Below, piece by piece: positions 42,034-52,227 of a stretch of DNA of 64,000 nt (its first letter is position 1; the number at the start of each line of letters is the position of its first letter). The notes beneath the pieces are model-generated. The model saw only the letters and a program-made list of their open reading frames with translations. It had not been told where the DNA came from and did not search any database. The translations under genes were made by a program, and so were the position numbers. Source of the stretch: Clostridium tunisiense TJ (GTDB taxonomy: Bacteria > Bacillota > Clostridia > Clostridiales > Clostridiaceae); NCBI RefSeq assembly GCF_000300195.1, contig NZ_AMQH01000018.1:62001-126000 (forward strand), read 5' to 3'.

Positions 42034-43368
42034 TTAATTCCCCATTCTCACGAGTTTATCTCTTCCCTTATACTTACTAGTTGATACGAGCTCTTTTTTT
42101 AACATCTTACCTCCAACATAAGTAGTTCTATATACCTCTACTACATAGGACGCTTTACCTTCTTTTTCTACAATCATTTCACCATTAGTCAAACTTTCAT
42201 CATGTGTTATATTTATTTTAGGCTCTGTAGTTTTGATAATTTTGCTTTCTATGTTATACAAATTCCCTGTTAAATCCACATTGGAATAAAAATTAAAACT
42301 CACCACTGAGTTATTTACAATACCTTCAATATAAACGGGAAAATCTGTATCATTCATAAATCTCAAGTCTGAATATCCATAATATATCATTGCATCTTGA
42401 CCTAAAGGTACATAAGCAATAGGCAGACTGTGATTTTTTCTTTCAACTACAGTAAGTTCACTTCTTATAACAGTGTTATACAAAGTCGTTGATACCTGAC
42501 AAATCCCACCTCCTATGTCCTCTGCAAAATCATTTCCAAGAATGACTTTTGCGCTTTCATACCCCTTATCAACAGTAGTTTTACCTACAATTTTATTAAA
42601 GCTAAAGGTATCTCCAGGCATTAGGAGAGTGCCATTTATTGTTTCTGTTGCTATCTTTATGTTATTAACTCTTGATTTTGAGGAATTATAAAAAGAAGTG
42701 CTAAAGGAACTAATTTTAGTATCTATAGCTTTCAATTCTTTCTCTCTTATTTTAGGAATGTCCTCCTCTATAACCCCTTCAACCATAATTGTTTCTTGTG
42801 TATTCTTATTTATTTGCAAAATTAGCTCCTTCATTATTCCGTAGGTATTCAATTTTCTTCCTATGACTTCTGGAGTTATATTAAACCCTCCCTCTATTTT
42901 TTGCACTTTTGCATCTACTGATTTTTTCTCTACTTTCTTCCTCAGTTTTTCTATTGCGTTGTTAAATGCAACTTCATCAACCTTCAGCATAATCTGTTGT
43001 GTAATACTTTTGGGCCATTTGATTAGCTTATGTTTTTGGAAAAAATTCAGGTTTTTGCCATAACTAAAGGCACTATTTATTTCACTTTCAATATCATAAT
43101 TGATATTAAACTCCTTATAATTTGTTTCATATATTAACTCTTCAACCTTAATAACAACTTTATTATTTTCTATATTTTTAGTTGAATTCTCCAACAGCTT
43201 TTTCTTTGCTTCTATTTTATTTAATCCACCGATACTAATATTATTTACATACACTCCTGGGTATATTAAATTTTCATATTTTTTAACTCTTAAGTACATT
43301 ATAGTGAGTGAATAAATTATAAATATAATTAGTACTATTACGCCCCTTAATAACCATTTTTTCTTCAA
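42034..43368 (-). CDS. VanW-family cell-wall protein with G5 domain
   Basis: A 444-residue protein: N-terminal transmembrane helix (about 8-26), peptidoglycan-binding-like repeats, VanW domain (NGTLLMPGDTFSFNKIVGKTT, EDIGGGICQVSTTLYNTVIRSELTVVER), and a C-terminal G5-like segment (EKEGKASYVVEVYRTTYVGGKML). Predicted outside the cell at the wall. I prefer TTG at 43368, with GGAGGGG 6 bases upstream; the ATG at 43383 overlaps that site. Confidence 0.85.
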   Translation of the reverse strand: MKKKWLLRGVIVLIIFIIYSLTIMYLRVKKYENLIYPGVYVNNISIGGLNKIEAKKKLLENSTKNIENNKVVIKVEELIYETNYKEFNINYDIESEINSAFSYGKNLNFFQKHKLIKWPKSITQQIMLKVDEVAFNNAIEKLRKKVEKKSVDAKVQKIEGGFNITPEVIGRKLNTYGIMKELILQINKNTQETIMVEGVIEEDIPKIREKELKAIDTKISSFSTSFYNSSKSRVNNIKIATETINGTLLMPGDTFSFNKIVGKTTVDKGYESAKVILGNDFAEDIGGGICQVSTTLYNTVIRSELTVVERKNHSLPIAYVPLGQDAMIYYGYSDLRFMNDTDFPVYIEGIVNNSVVSFNFYSNVDLTGNLYNIESKIIKTTEPKINITHDESLTNGEMIVEKEGKASYVVEVYRTTYVGGKMLKKELVSTSKYKGRDKLVRMGN

Positions 43369-43520
43369 GCCAATCCCCTCCATAGTAATATGTATATGAA
43401 AACGAATTCTATTAAATTATAAAATTACTCTACTCCTTTTAGTAAAATTGTGATAACATAATATCAATATATAATATTTAAAATATTTTTTATTTTAAAA
43501 TAATCAAAAGAGGTGTTTTT

Positions 43521-44561
43521 ATGAACTATAATTCCAATCAAATTAAAGAGTACCTACAAAATATACTAACCATCCCAAGTCCAACAGGTTATACTGTTAG
43601 AATAATGGATTATATAAGAAAAGAGCTTGATAAATTAAACATTTCCTATATTACTACAAACAAGGGAGCAGTAATTGCTACAATTAAAGGTAAAAATGAG
43701 GATTATCAAAAAACTCTTTCAGCTCATGTTGATACCCTAGGAGCTATGGTTACAGGAATTAAAGGTAACGGTAGATTATCCTTAACTCAACTTGGTGGAT
43801 TTATGATGACTTCTGTGGAAGGTGAAAATATTACTATTGAAACTGCAGAAGGAAAAACTTTTGAAGGAACAATTCAAACAGTAAAACCATCAGTTCATAT
43901 TAGTGGTGGAGATGCTAGAGACCTTAAAAGAGTACCTGAGAACTACGAAGTTGTTCTTGATGAAAAAGTATTTTCAAAAGAAGATGTAACTAATTTAGGA
44001 ATTAACGTTGGAGATTTCATTTGCTTCGATACAAGAACAAGATTCACCGAAAGCGGATATATAAAATCTAGACACTTAGATGATAAAGCAAGTGTTGGAA
44101 TATTACTTTACACATTAAAGTACATTGTAGAGAATAAAATAGAACTTCCTAATACAATTAATGTGTTCATTAGCAACTATGAGGAAGTTGGACATGGTGC
44201 TTGTGCATCCATCCCAGAAAAAACAAAAGAATTTATAGCAGTAGATATGGGTTGCCCAGGCCTTGATCAAAATTCTACTGAATATGCTTGTTGTATAGCA
44301 GCAAAAGATTCTTCTGGCCCTTATGATTTGGACTTAAGAGTTAGATTAACAAACCTTTGTAAAAAACATAACATTGATTTTAGAGTAGATATCTATCCTT
44401 TCTATGGTTCAGATGCTTCTGCTGCATTAAGAGCTGGTTATGATATTAAAACTGCTCTAATAGGAGCTGGAATATTTGCATCCCATGGATATGAAAGAAC
44501 TCATATGGATTCAGTTTTAGCTACTGTTGATTTAATACTTAAATACGTAACTGAAGAATAA
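43521..44561 (+). CDS. M42 family aminopeptidase
   Basis: A 346-residue metallopeptidase: SAHVDTLGAMV (about 67-77, first zinc His/Asp), RHLDDKASVGI (bridging Asp), NYEEVGHGA (catalytic Glu pair), AVDMGCPG, and HGYERTHMDS at the end. M42 enzymes form dodecameric tetrahedral aminopeptidases that trim peptides, useful to a peptide-fermenting cell. AGAGGTG precedes ATG; a strong terminator follows. Confidence 0.92.
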   Translation: MNYNSNQIKEYLQNILTIPSPTGYTVRIMDYIRKELDKLNISYITTNKGAVIATIKGKNEDYQKTLSAHVDTLGAMVTGIKGNGRLSLTQLGGFMMTSVEGENITIETAEGKTFEGTIQTVKPSVHISGGDARDLKRVPENYEVVLDEKVFSKEDVTNLGINVGDFICFDTRTRFTESGYIKSRHLDDKASVGILLYTLKYIVENKIELPNTINVFISNYEEVGHGACASIPEKTKEFIAVDMGCPGLDQNSTEYACCIAAKDSSGPYDLDLRVRLTNLCKKHNIDFRVDIYPFYGSDASAALRAGYDIKTALIGAGIFASHGYERTHMDSVLATVDLILKYVTEE

Positions 44562-44564
44562 TTT

Positions 44565-44594
44565 AAAAGCGTAGTGCTAAGCACTACGCTTTTT
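44565..44594 (+). terminator. Terminator of the M42 gene
   Basis: AAAAGCGTAGTGC pairs with GCACTACGCTTTT around TAA, then TTTTTAT-type sequence. It begins 3 bases after the stop. Confidence 0.92.
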
Positions 44595-44627
44595 ATATGA
44601 ATTATAAAATTTACGGATAATCCTTTT

Positions 44628-45890
44628 TTAACTTGACCTTCTAATTTTCCTCTTCCAACTAGGTGATAACAACTCATCTATAATATCATTCATTACTGCT
44701 ACTCCACAAACCTTCTCTTCTTCATCTACCACTGGCAAAGAATAAAGGTCATATTTTACAGCTAATCCAATAGCTTTCTCAATTTCATCAGTATCCCTAA
44801 CTTTGAATACCTTAGTATTCATAATTGATTTTAGTTTGTTATCAGGTTCAGATAAAATCAAATCCCTTAGAGACACAAATCCTTGTAATCTTTCATCCTT
44901 ATCTATAATATAAATATAATGGGAAACCTCATCTTCTGGCTTTAGTTCCCTCAAAATATTCATTGTTTCAGCCACGGTTATATCAATATTAAAGGAAATA
45001 AAGTCGGGATTCATAATACTACCTACTACTTCATCCTCATATTTCATTAAGTCTCTAATTTCATTTTCATCTTCATCATTAATATTTATTAGTACTTTAT
45101 TTGCTATTTCCTCATCTAATTCATCTAAAATATCAGCTATTTCATCATTCGGTACAAGATCTAAAATTTCTCTGGCTTTGCTTTCACTTAATAAGGTTAA
45201 AATTTCTTGTTGTATCTCCTTATCCAATTCCTCTAATGTGTCTGCAGCTAAATCATTATCAAGGCCTTCAATTACTTTCACCCTATCCTCTGGGGAAAGA
45301 TCAGCAATAATTTCCGCTATATCTGCTGGATGAAGCTGGCTCAATTTATTATATGGAGTTGTGAGCTGTAAACTATGCTCTGTCATTTCAAGGGACTGTA
45401 CGCTTTCCCAAGTAACAACATTTTCCTTTGGATCTTTACCAAACAAGTCGTATAATCTTTTTACTCCATTCTCAAAACCTAACTTTCTTGCAGTAGCTAG
45501 GACCCCTGACTCCACCTCAACAACTTTGATTTCATCATTGCATTTTACTAGTTTTAAATCTGTTACCTTAACAATTTTTTTACCGTTAATATCTACAATT
45601 TGTTTATTCAATAGGTTTTTTGATAAGAGATAAGAATATTTTCTAGGAATTATATCTTTTACTTGTCTAACTTTAATCAAATGATTTCCATTATGTTTAT
45701 ATACATCAATATCACGAAACTCAAAATTATATATATCTCTTCCTTTTCTTATTTGATATCCAATGGCCCTTGGATATCCCCCCTCTGTAGTTACATATAT
45801 GTCTTGAAGCTTTCCGATGCAGTCCTCAAACTCATCATAAACATATTTGTTCAAAAGGTTACTTAAGTGAAATTCTCTTAGTCTCTCCAT
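44628..45890 (-). CDS. MgtE-like regulatory protein lacking the membrane domain (PRC-barrel, MgtE_N, CBS)
   Basis: A 420-residue soluble protein. N-terminal PRC-barrel-like region (about 8-165), MgtE_N superhelix with LHPADIAEIIADLSPEDRVKVIEGL (about 185-285), and two CBS domains (about 290-410). It ends KRKIRRSS where MgtE would continue into five transmembrane helices, so it cannot carry Mg2+ alone. Homologous stand-alone forms may sense Mg2+ or nucleotides and regulate a partner transporter. GAGGAGG precedes ATG. A short leader ORF (45929-46024) lies upstream. Confidence 0.82.
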   Translation of the reverse strand: MERLREFHLSNLLNKYVYDEFEDCIGKLQDIYVTTEGGYPRAIGYQIRKGRDIYNFEFRDIDVYKHNGNHLIKVRQVKDIIPRKYSYLLSKNLLNKQIVDINGKKIVKVTDLKLVKCNDEIKVVEVESGVLATARKLGFENGVKRLYDLFGKDPKENVVTWESVQSLEMTEHSLQLTTPYNKLSQLHPADIAEIIADLSPEDRVKVIEGLDNDLAADTLEELDKEIQQEILTLLSESKAREILDLVPNDEIADILDELDEEIANKVLININDEDENEIRDLMKYEDEVVGSIMNPDFISFNIDITVAETMNILRELKPEDEVSHYIYIIDKDERLQGFVSLRDLILSEPDNKLKSIMNTKVFKVRDTDEIEKAIGLAVKYDLYSLPVVDEEEKVCGVAVMNDIIDELLSPSWKRKIRRSS

Positions 45891-45928
45891 TGTTCTTCCT
45901 CCTCTTATGTGAAGGAAGAACTACAAAA

Positions 45929-46024
45929 CTAATATATATAAGCTTTAATGTGTAGTAGCTTTCCTCCACCTATATTAAATTTTAAAAACTTTTCCGACTC
46001 TCTCATTGGAGGGCCACCATCCAT
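45929..46024 (-). CDS. Possible leader peptide upstream of the MgtE-like gene
   Basis: A 31-codon ORF (MDGGPPMRESEKF then LKFNIGGGKLLHIK) begins ATG at 46024 with GGTGGTGAG upstream and stops 38 bases before the MgtE-like gene. Mg-related genes are sometimes regulated by leader translation, so it is a candidate sensor, but it could be chance. No M-box signature is present. The rest of 46,025-46,429 is AT-rich with no feature recognised beyond the YgiQ start region. Confidence 0.4.
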   Translation of the reverse strand: MDGGPPMRESEKFLKFNIGGGKLLHIKAYIY

Positions 46025-46429
46025 TAAAACTCACCACCTAAACTTTAAATCATTTTTGTATACTTAGAACTTCTTATTAGACACATAATGTCCATTATAT
46101 TTATATAATCATTATATTAGAAAAAACCTATTTTGTAACTATATTATTTAAAAAAAGTTCAAATTTATTCAACAGGCCGCATTATATTGAATTTTCACAG
46201 AACTATGAAGTTTATCTAATAAATCCTTTAAATTTCGCTTTTACTTTGATATATTTGATTTTCTATTATATTCATGTTCATATTTTATCAGTATTATGTT
46301 AAGATAGTTATATTGCCCAAAAGCAATAAAGTTAATTTACTTCGGAATAAGTTGTAGTAGTTTTTTTAAAAACTCATCATGTGTTTTGATTTTAAAATAA
46401 ATATTTTTTCTCCTACAGGAGGTGTTTAA

Positions 46430-48361
46430 ATGAATTTAAATAATAACTTTTTACCAACAAGCAAAGAAGATATGAATAAACTTGGAATTAATCAGCTTGA
46501 TTTTATTCTTATAACTGGAGATGCTTATATAGATCATCCCTCCTTTGGTACATCTATTATTGGAAGATTACTAGAAAGTGAAGGTTTTTCTGTAGGCATT
46601 ATCGCCCAACCAAAATGGGAAAATACAGAGGACTTTAGAAAACTAGGCAAACCTAAATATGGTTTTTTAATAAGTTCTGGAAATATAGATTCTATGGTAA
46701 ATCATTATACTGCAGCTAAGAAAAAAAGAAGAGATGACTTGTATTCTCCTGGTGGGAAATCAGGCTTTAGACCCAATAGAGCTGTAACTGTTTATTCTAA
46801 CAGAGCCAAAGAAGCTTATAAGGATGTTCCAATTATCCTTGGTGGAATTGAGGCTAGCTTAAGGCGCTTTGCTCATTATGATTATTGGGATGATAAAATC
46901 AGAAAAAGTATACTTTTAGATTCTAAAGCTGATCTACTAATATATGGCATGGGTGAAAGACCAATTTTAGAAGTTGCTAATCTCTTAAGCTATGGCATGG
47001 ATGTTTCAAGAATAACCTCAGTTAGGGGTACTTCCTATGTCACAAAGGATATATCTACTCTAAAGGATTATATAACTCTGCCTAGCTTTGATTCTATAAT
47101 TTCTGATAAAACGGCTTACGCTGAAAGCTATAAGCTTGCATCTCAGGAGCAGGATGCTATAAGGGGAAAAACTTTAATAGAGCCTTATGATAATAGATTC
47201 GTTGTCCAAAATCCTCCTCAACTCCCACTTACCACTGAGGAAATGGATAAAGTATATAATTTATCTTATACCAGAACTTATCACCCTTCCTATGAACCAA
47301 TGGGAGGTATCCCTGCATTAAATGAAGTGAAGTTTTCAATTACTAGTCATAGAGGGTGTTTTGGAAGCTGTTCCTTCTGTGCTCTTACTTATCATCAAGG
47401 TAGGGTAATACAAAATAGAAGTCAAAATTCTATCATAGGTGAGGCTAAATTGCTTACTGATGATAAAGATTTCAAAGGTTATATTCATGATATAGGTGGT
47501 CCCACTGCAAACTTCAGACATAAGGCTTGCAAGAAGCAAGAAAAACATGGTGTGTGCAAAGACAGACAATGCATGTTCCCTACTCCATGTAAGAATTTAA
47601 TAGTAGACCACACTGAATACTTATCCCTTCTTAGGAAGGTTCGTACTTTACCTAAAGTAAAAAAAGTTTTTATTCGCTCAGGTATTAGATATGATTATTT
47701 AATTCATGATAAAAATACAAAGTTTTTTGAAGAACTTTGTGAACATCATATTAGCGGACAACTAAAAGTTGCTCCTGAGCATATAAGCGATAAAGTTTTA
47801 ACTCAAATGGGTAAACCTTCTAAAGAGGTTTATGAAAAATTTAAGAAAAAATACTCCGATATAAATAAAAATTTAAGTAAAAATCAATTTGTTGTGCCTT
47901 ACCTTATGTCAAGCCATCCTGGTAGTGATATGAAGGCAGCGGTGGAATTAGCTGAGTATATAAATACAATGGGCTATATGCCAGAACAAGTTCAGGATTT
48001 TTATCCTACTCCTGGAAGCCTTTCTACTGCTATTTATTATACTGGAATAAACCCACTTACAAAGGAAAAGGTTTATGTTCCAACAAATCAACGAGAAAAA
48101 AATATGCAGAGGGCTTTAATGCAGTTTAAAAATCCTGACAATCATAGCTTAGTTAAGGATGCCCTGATAAAAGCTCATAGAGAAGACTTAATTGGTTATG
48201 ACAAACGTGCTTTAATACCACCTGTTCCGTCAAAATCTAGTGGTAACATAAAAAATAAAGAAAAGAAGTTTAGTAAAACCACTTCTAGTAGCCAATTTTC
48301 AAAAAAGTCTACAGCTTCATCAAATAAAAAAACTACCCATGGTAAAAAAAATAGCAGGTAA
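46430..48361 (+). CDS. YgiQ family radical SAM protein
   Basis: A 643-residue radical SAM protein. FLPTSKEDM at the start, [18 protein letters not shown] and [17 protein letters not shown] (4Fe-4S cluster CxxxCxxC at about 310-320), followed by [12 protein letters not shown] and the [17 protein letters not shown] Cys cluster, are YgiQ hallmarks. The C-terminus is a low-complexity Lys/Ser tail. Substrate unknown for the family. CAGGAGG precedes ATG. Confidence 0.92.
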   Translation: MNLNNNFLPTSKEDMNKLGINQLDFILITGDAYIDHPSFGTSIIGRLLESEGFSVGIIAQPKWENTEDFRKLGKPKYGFLISSGNIDSMVNHYTAAKKKRRDDLYSPGGKSGFRPNRAVTVYSNRAKEAYKDVPIILGGIEASLRRFAHYDYWDDKIRKSILLDSKADLLIYGMGERPILEVANLLSYGMDVSRITSVRGTSYVTKDISTLKDYITLPSFDSIISDKTAYAESYKLASQEQDAIRGKTLIEPYDNRFVVQNPPQLPLTTEEMDKVYNLSYTRTYHPSYEPMGGIPALNEVKFSITSHRGCFGSCSFCALTYHQGRVIQNRSQNSIIGEAKLLTDDKDFKGYIHDIGGPTANFRHKACKKQEKHGVCKDRQCMFPTPCKNLIVDHTEYLSLLRKVRTLPKVKKVFIRSGIRYDYLIHDKNTKFFEELCEHHISGQLKVAPEHISDKVLTQMGKPSKEVYEKFKKKYSDINKNLSKNQFVVPYLMSSHPGSDMKAAVELAEYINTMGYMPEQVQDFYPTPGSLSTAIYYTGINPLTKEKVYVPTNQREKNMQRALMQFKNPDNHSLVKDALIKAHREDLIGYDKRALIPPVPSKSSGNIKNKEKKFSKTTSSSQFSKKSTASSNKKTTHGKKNSR

Positions 48362-48374
48362 CCCCTGCTATTTT
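48348..48374 (+). terminator. Terminator of the YgiQ gene
   Basis: AAAATAGCAGG pairs with CCTGCTATTTT; the gene stop codon lies in the loop and T-rich sequence follows. Confidence 0.75.
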
Positions 48375-48506
48375 CATATTTTATGATTATTACTTGTTAA
48401 AATATATTCACAAAATACTTAACTAAATTTGTTCTTGGGACTATAATATTTATATATTGTTACATAAGTTTTAATAAGACCTAAAATTGTTTTCCCAAAG
48501 TAAATA

Positions 48507-49811
48507 TTAATTTTTTTCTATATAATCTATATATTTATTGAAAAGTATATCCCTGCTAGTATATTTACCTATATCTTTAGCTATACTCTCTTGGTTTTTA
48601 AACTCTTTGTTCTTACTAAAGTTTATTACTATATCTGGTTTTATACTTTTCACGGCAAAGGACTGTCCTGAACCATCCACTAATTTACTATTACTTACTA
48701 AAATAGGCAATTTACTCTTAGGTAAAATAAATAGGAACAAATCATCGTAAGTGCTGATTTTACAAGTTATATTCTTAACTCCTATTATCTTCCCCAGGTT
48801 ATTTTCTTTCATAATATCAAGGAACATCATAGTTTCCGTAGAAACTTCCTCACTATCAATTAAAACTATAACTTTACCATTGTATTTCTCTTTAGTATAC
48901 TCTTGTTTTTTCCACCATTCATAAACATTAAACTTATCTTCTGTATATTTATTTTTTATGTCTTCCGGGTACTTTTGAAATATATTTTTATAATTTTCAA
49001 GCTCATCACCACTTTTAAAGGATAAGTAGTTTTCATTATAGTTATTTTTTGCAAACACCTTATAAGAAGTATATTTCACCTCCCTTCTAACAATAAAATT
49101 CAGTATCTCTTCCAGCCCATGTACAGAATTATTCCCTCTGAAATCTAAAATCATAGAATCATATTCCTTAAGCATGTCCATATTTTCTCTAAACTCATAT
49201 CTCCACTTTTCTTCACTGGGATTCACAGCACCAAAATTTAATAATACAGCGCTTTTCCCCTCAACTGGATTTATAAAGCAATTACTATTTTTACTTATAA
49301 GCTCCATATTGGTTTCGTTCATTGAATTCAATTTTATTACTTCTTTAAATCCATAATTATCTTTATAAAGTTTCTTCCAATAATCTAATTTTCTATATAA
49401 ATCTTCGTATTCCATTGTAGTAATTGGCACAAATTTGGCATCTTTATAGTAGTTCTCTCCCATAATATTGTTTAAAGCTGCCACTTCACCATGTCCAGTA
49501 TATAAATCGCCTAGAATTTCATCTATATTCCTTAAAAACTCTTCATCACTCTTTGTTTTGCTTATCTTACAAATCAGGTTATTTTTACTCTTATAAAAAT
49601 CCTTATGAGTTATTTCTTTATCCTCTTCAAAGTAAGGATAGATGCTGGTTAATACTTCTATAAGATATTTACTATCCTGTAATTTTTCTTCATAGGTAAG
49701 TTGTCCAATTGGCGAAAACCTATTATCCTTTAAGATTAATACTCCTAATATAATTAATACCATAATAAATGTGCCAAATATTATTGTTTTTATTTTTTTA
49801 CTAGCAGTCAT
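48507..49811 (-). CDS. S41-type peptidase-like membrane-anchored protein
   Basis: A 434-residue protein with one N-terminal transmembrane helix (about 9-27) and an outside domain. SMILDFRGNNSVHGLEEIL, GKVIVLIDSEEVSTETMMFLDIMKENN and DGSGQSFAVKSIKPDIVI correspond to the core of S41 (tail-specific) proteases, the Ser of VSTET lying at the nucleophile position. No PDZ domain is visible. The motif differs from the usual S-x-S-A-x-E, so activity is uncertain. AAAGGAGG precedes ATG. Confidence 0.7.
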   Translation of the reverse strand: MTASKKIKTIIFGTFIMVLIILGVLILKDNRFSPIGQLTYEEKLQDSKYLIEVLTSIYPYFEEDKEITHKDFYKSKNNLICKISKTKSDEEFLRNIDEILGDLYTGHGEVAALNNIMGENYYKDAKFVPITTMEYEDLYRKLDYWKKLYKDNYGFKEVIKLNSMNETNMELISKNSNCFINPVEGKSAVLLNFGAVNPSEEKWRYEFRENMDMLKEYDSMILDFRGNNSVHGLEEILNFIVRREVKYTSYKVFAKNNYNENYLSFKSGDELENYKNIFQKYPEDIKNKYTEDKFNVYEWWKKQEYTKEKYNGKVIVLIDSEEVSTETMMFLDIMKENNLGKIIGVKNITCKISTYDDLFLFILPKSKLPILVSNSKLVDGSGQSFAVKSIKPDIVINFSKNKEFKNQESIAKDIGKYTSRDILFNKYIDYIEKN

Positions 49812-49904
49812 ACTTCTCTATCCTCCTTTTGAATTTTATTAATACATAAATATACTCTCTTTTAAAATTTATATGCACAATTAAACATATTTTTGCAAAA
49901 ATAA

Positions 49905-49938
49905 AAATCAAGCTATTATTTTCATAGTAGCCTGATTT
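49905..49938 (-). terminator. Terminator of rsgA
   Basis: AAATCAgGCTAcTA pairs with its partner (G-U pairs included) after the rsgA stop; minus continues TTATTTTTG. Confidence 0.7.
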
Positions 49939-49966
49939 AAGTTTAAAATATTAATAATTACTTTAC

Positions 49967-51043
49967 TTATTTGTTTCCTTTTCTTTTTGCCTCTTTATGA
50001 ATTTTACCCAAGTGCTTTTTATATTCCCTTGCCAATACTTTATTTACTTTCCTCTCCATAAACTCCGCTTCCTTCTTTAATTTAAAATAACTTTCTAATC
50101 TATCTTCTGTAATCACACCGTCTTCTATAGCCTTTTTAATCGCACATCCCGGTTCAGATTTATGACTACAATCATAAAACTTGCATCCCATAGCAATATT
50201 ACTTATATCTTTAAAGGAATCCTCTACCCCTTCTATATTATTCAGAAGTTGAAGCTCTCTCATACCTGGTGTATCAATGATAACTCCTCCTGATGGTATT
50301 AGGATTAGTTCTCGGTAAGTTGTGGTGTGCCTCCCCTTACTATCACCTTCCCTAACCTCTTTGGTATCTTGTCTATTATACCCTAAAAGCGAGTTTACTA
50401 ACGTAGATTTACCTACTCCAGAAGAACCAATAAATGCTACAGTTTCTCCTGGTTTTATATAATTTATAATATTATTAATCCCATTGCCTGTTAGAGAACT
50501 TATAGTAAATACTTCTATGCCAACAGAAATATTTTTCACTTCTGTAACTCTCATTTCTAAATCCTCACATAAATCAGACTTAGTTAACACAATCACTGGA
50601 GTAGCACCACTATCCCACACAATTGTTGTATATCTTTCTAATCTTCTAAGGTTAAAATCCCCATTTAGCGCCATACATATAAATACCTTATCTATATTAG
50701 CCGCTATAATCTGCTCATCGCTTTTCACACCAGCAGCTTTTCTAGCTAATTTGCTACTCCTTGAAATAATTCCATGGATGATAGCTTCTCCAGATCCATA
50801 GTCTTCTCTATCTAAAACTACCCAATCTCCCACTGCAGGATAATTACTTCTTTGATGTCCTTCAAAGTTTAATTTTCCTGAGATTCTGCTATTAATCTCT
50901 CCTTTTTCTGTAGCAACCTTATATAATGCTTTTTGTTCAACTATTACTCTGCCCAAATAATAATTTTTATAATTATTATCAAACTCCTCAATTACTTTAT
51001 CCTTTAATCCATAATTATATAGTTCTGTAAAATTATTAATCAA
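49967..51043 (-). CDS. rsgA: Ribosome small-subunit GTPase RsgA
   Basis: A 358-residue circularly permuted GTPase: OB-fold N-terminus, then G4 TKSD (about 154-157) before G1 GSSGVGKS (about 206-213) and G3 DTPGM (about 257-261), and a zinc site CKFYDCSHKSEPGC. RsgA matures the 30S subunit. Start is TTG at 51043 behind GGGAGG. Longer than the 290-residue form, as in the larger RsgA subgroup. Confidence 0.92.
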   Translation of the reverse strand: MINNFTELYNYGLKDKVIEEFDNNYKNYYLGRVIVEQKALYKVATEKGEINSRISGKLNFEGHQRSNYPAVGDWVVLDREDYGSGEAIIHGIISRSSKLARKAAGVKSDEQIIAANIDKVFICMALNGDFNLRRLERYTTIVWDSGATPVIVLTKSDLCEDLEMRVTEVKNISVGIEVFTISSLTGNGINNIINYIKPGETVAFIGSSGVGKSTLVNSLLGYNRQDTKEVREGDSKGRHTTTYRELILIPSGGVIIDTPGMRELQLLNNIEGVEDSFKDISNIAMGCKFYDCSHKSEPGCAIKKAIEDGVITEDRLESYFKLKKEAEFMERKVNKVLAREYKKHLGKIHKEAKRKGNK

Positions 51044-51158
51044 TGTTTATTTCCTCCCTTAATTTTGGGCATAAAAATACCCTGGATTAGTCTATAACTA
51101 CTCCAAGGCTTTGAATAAACATGTTAACAATGCAGTAAACTTCTGTCTAACTTTTAAA

Positions 51159-51239
51159 CTATGTTAAATCAGCAATACCATTCTTGGAGTAGTAATTATT
51201 AAAATTAGTCTCAACAAAAATAACACTTAACTTTTTCAT
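51159..51239 (-). CDS. Possible 26-residue small protein
   Basis: ATG at 51239 follows AAAGGAGTGG and opens 26 codons (MKKLSVIFVETNFNN...). Its codons for YYSK form an 11-base inverted repeat with sequence 75 bases downstream (51097-51107). It stands alone in a 470-base gap (51,044-51,516). May be a small gene or a structured RNA. Confidence 0.4.
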   Translation of the reverse strand: MKKLSVIFVETNFNNYYSKNGIADLT

Positions 51240-51516
51240 ATTACACCACTCCTTTCAGTTTCACTTATATATTTATAATACCATTTATTGAAATAACTTA
51301 CAATAGCAATTTTCGAATTTAATCTTAATGCTTTTTGATATCTTATAAGTATATAAGTTTATAGTGCTTAATTTTCTCTTAGTTATTGAAATCCTATTAA
51401 AATTATTATAGCCAAGAATATTCATTATTTTGTTTGGTTTTTTTATGATTATAAAAAATAAATTGTTCTAAGGATTATACATAGTGAAGCTATTCCCTAA
51501 ATACCTACAAATTATA

Positions 51517-52161
51517 TTATCTAATGAATTTTCTTAAACCATAATCTAAAGTTGCCATCCAACATATTTCACCAGCAATAATAGCTCCTACAAAATCAGC
51601 ATGTAACACGGAAGTTATGGTTGCTATTATAGTTACAAATGCTGCCACCATGGTTATTGTTACCCCTGATTTATTAGAATATTTAAAGCTATAAATTCTA
51701 AAACCTAAAATAAACACAAATGTGTTAATAAATAATAGAACTAGATAACTATTTAACCCATTTTTTAGTGTAATTGAGTATCCATATATAGTAGAAATGT
51801 TAGTTACTAATGGAGCTTTTATAATCAAAAAGAAATATACAACAACAAATATCCCACACAGTAAATAAAAAAAACTTAATTTTATTTTATCATTTCTAGA
51901 GTAAATATAAATGCAAATAAATATAATTATTGGCATATAGAATAGTTCTAGAAAAATTAAGGGTTTTAGTAAGTAAACATATTGCATTTTATCATACAAA
52001 AACAATAGTAATAGCGTTGAAAATCTTAACAACACTAGGACCATGGCAATTATTGTTATAGCTTTTATCTTTGTTGGTGCATAAGTAAAGGATGTAGTTA
52101 TTCCTTCATAAACCAACATGAACATAATCAAAATTGCTATTAAATATATATAAGTAAACAA
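51517..52161 (-). CDS. Seven-helix membrane protein of unknown function
   Basis: A 214-residue protein with about seven transmembrane helices and almost no soluble part; overall resembles the 7TM sensor modules of regulatory proteins but lacks an output domain. I prefer TTG at 52161, 9 bases after GGAG; the TTG at 52176 has no site. It lies below the lipid kinase gene and may share its transcript. Confidence 0.55.
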   Translation of the reverse strand: MFTYIYLIAILIMFMLVYEGITTSFTYAPTKIKAITIIAMVLVLLRFSTLLLLFLYDKMQYVYLLKPLIFLELFYMPIIIFICIYIYSRNDKIKLSFFYLLCGIFVVVYFFLIIKAPLVTNISTIYGYSITLKNGLNSYLVLLFINTFVFILGFRIYSFKYSNKSGVTITMVAAFVTIIATITSVLHADFVGAIIAGEICWMATLDYGLRKFIR

Positions 52162-52227
52162 AAACTCACTCTCCAAAAATCAATCTTACTTATATATATT
52201 TTCATTGAATAACTTTTATGAACTAAA

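Noticed and set aside
45891..46040. M-box (Mg2+) riboswitch ahead of the MgtE-like gene
   Set aside because: The TTAGGTG start is suggestive, but the remaining conserved M-box elements are not present, and the region reads better as a short ORF.
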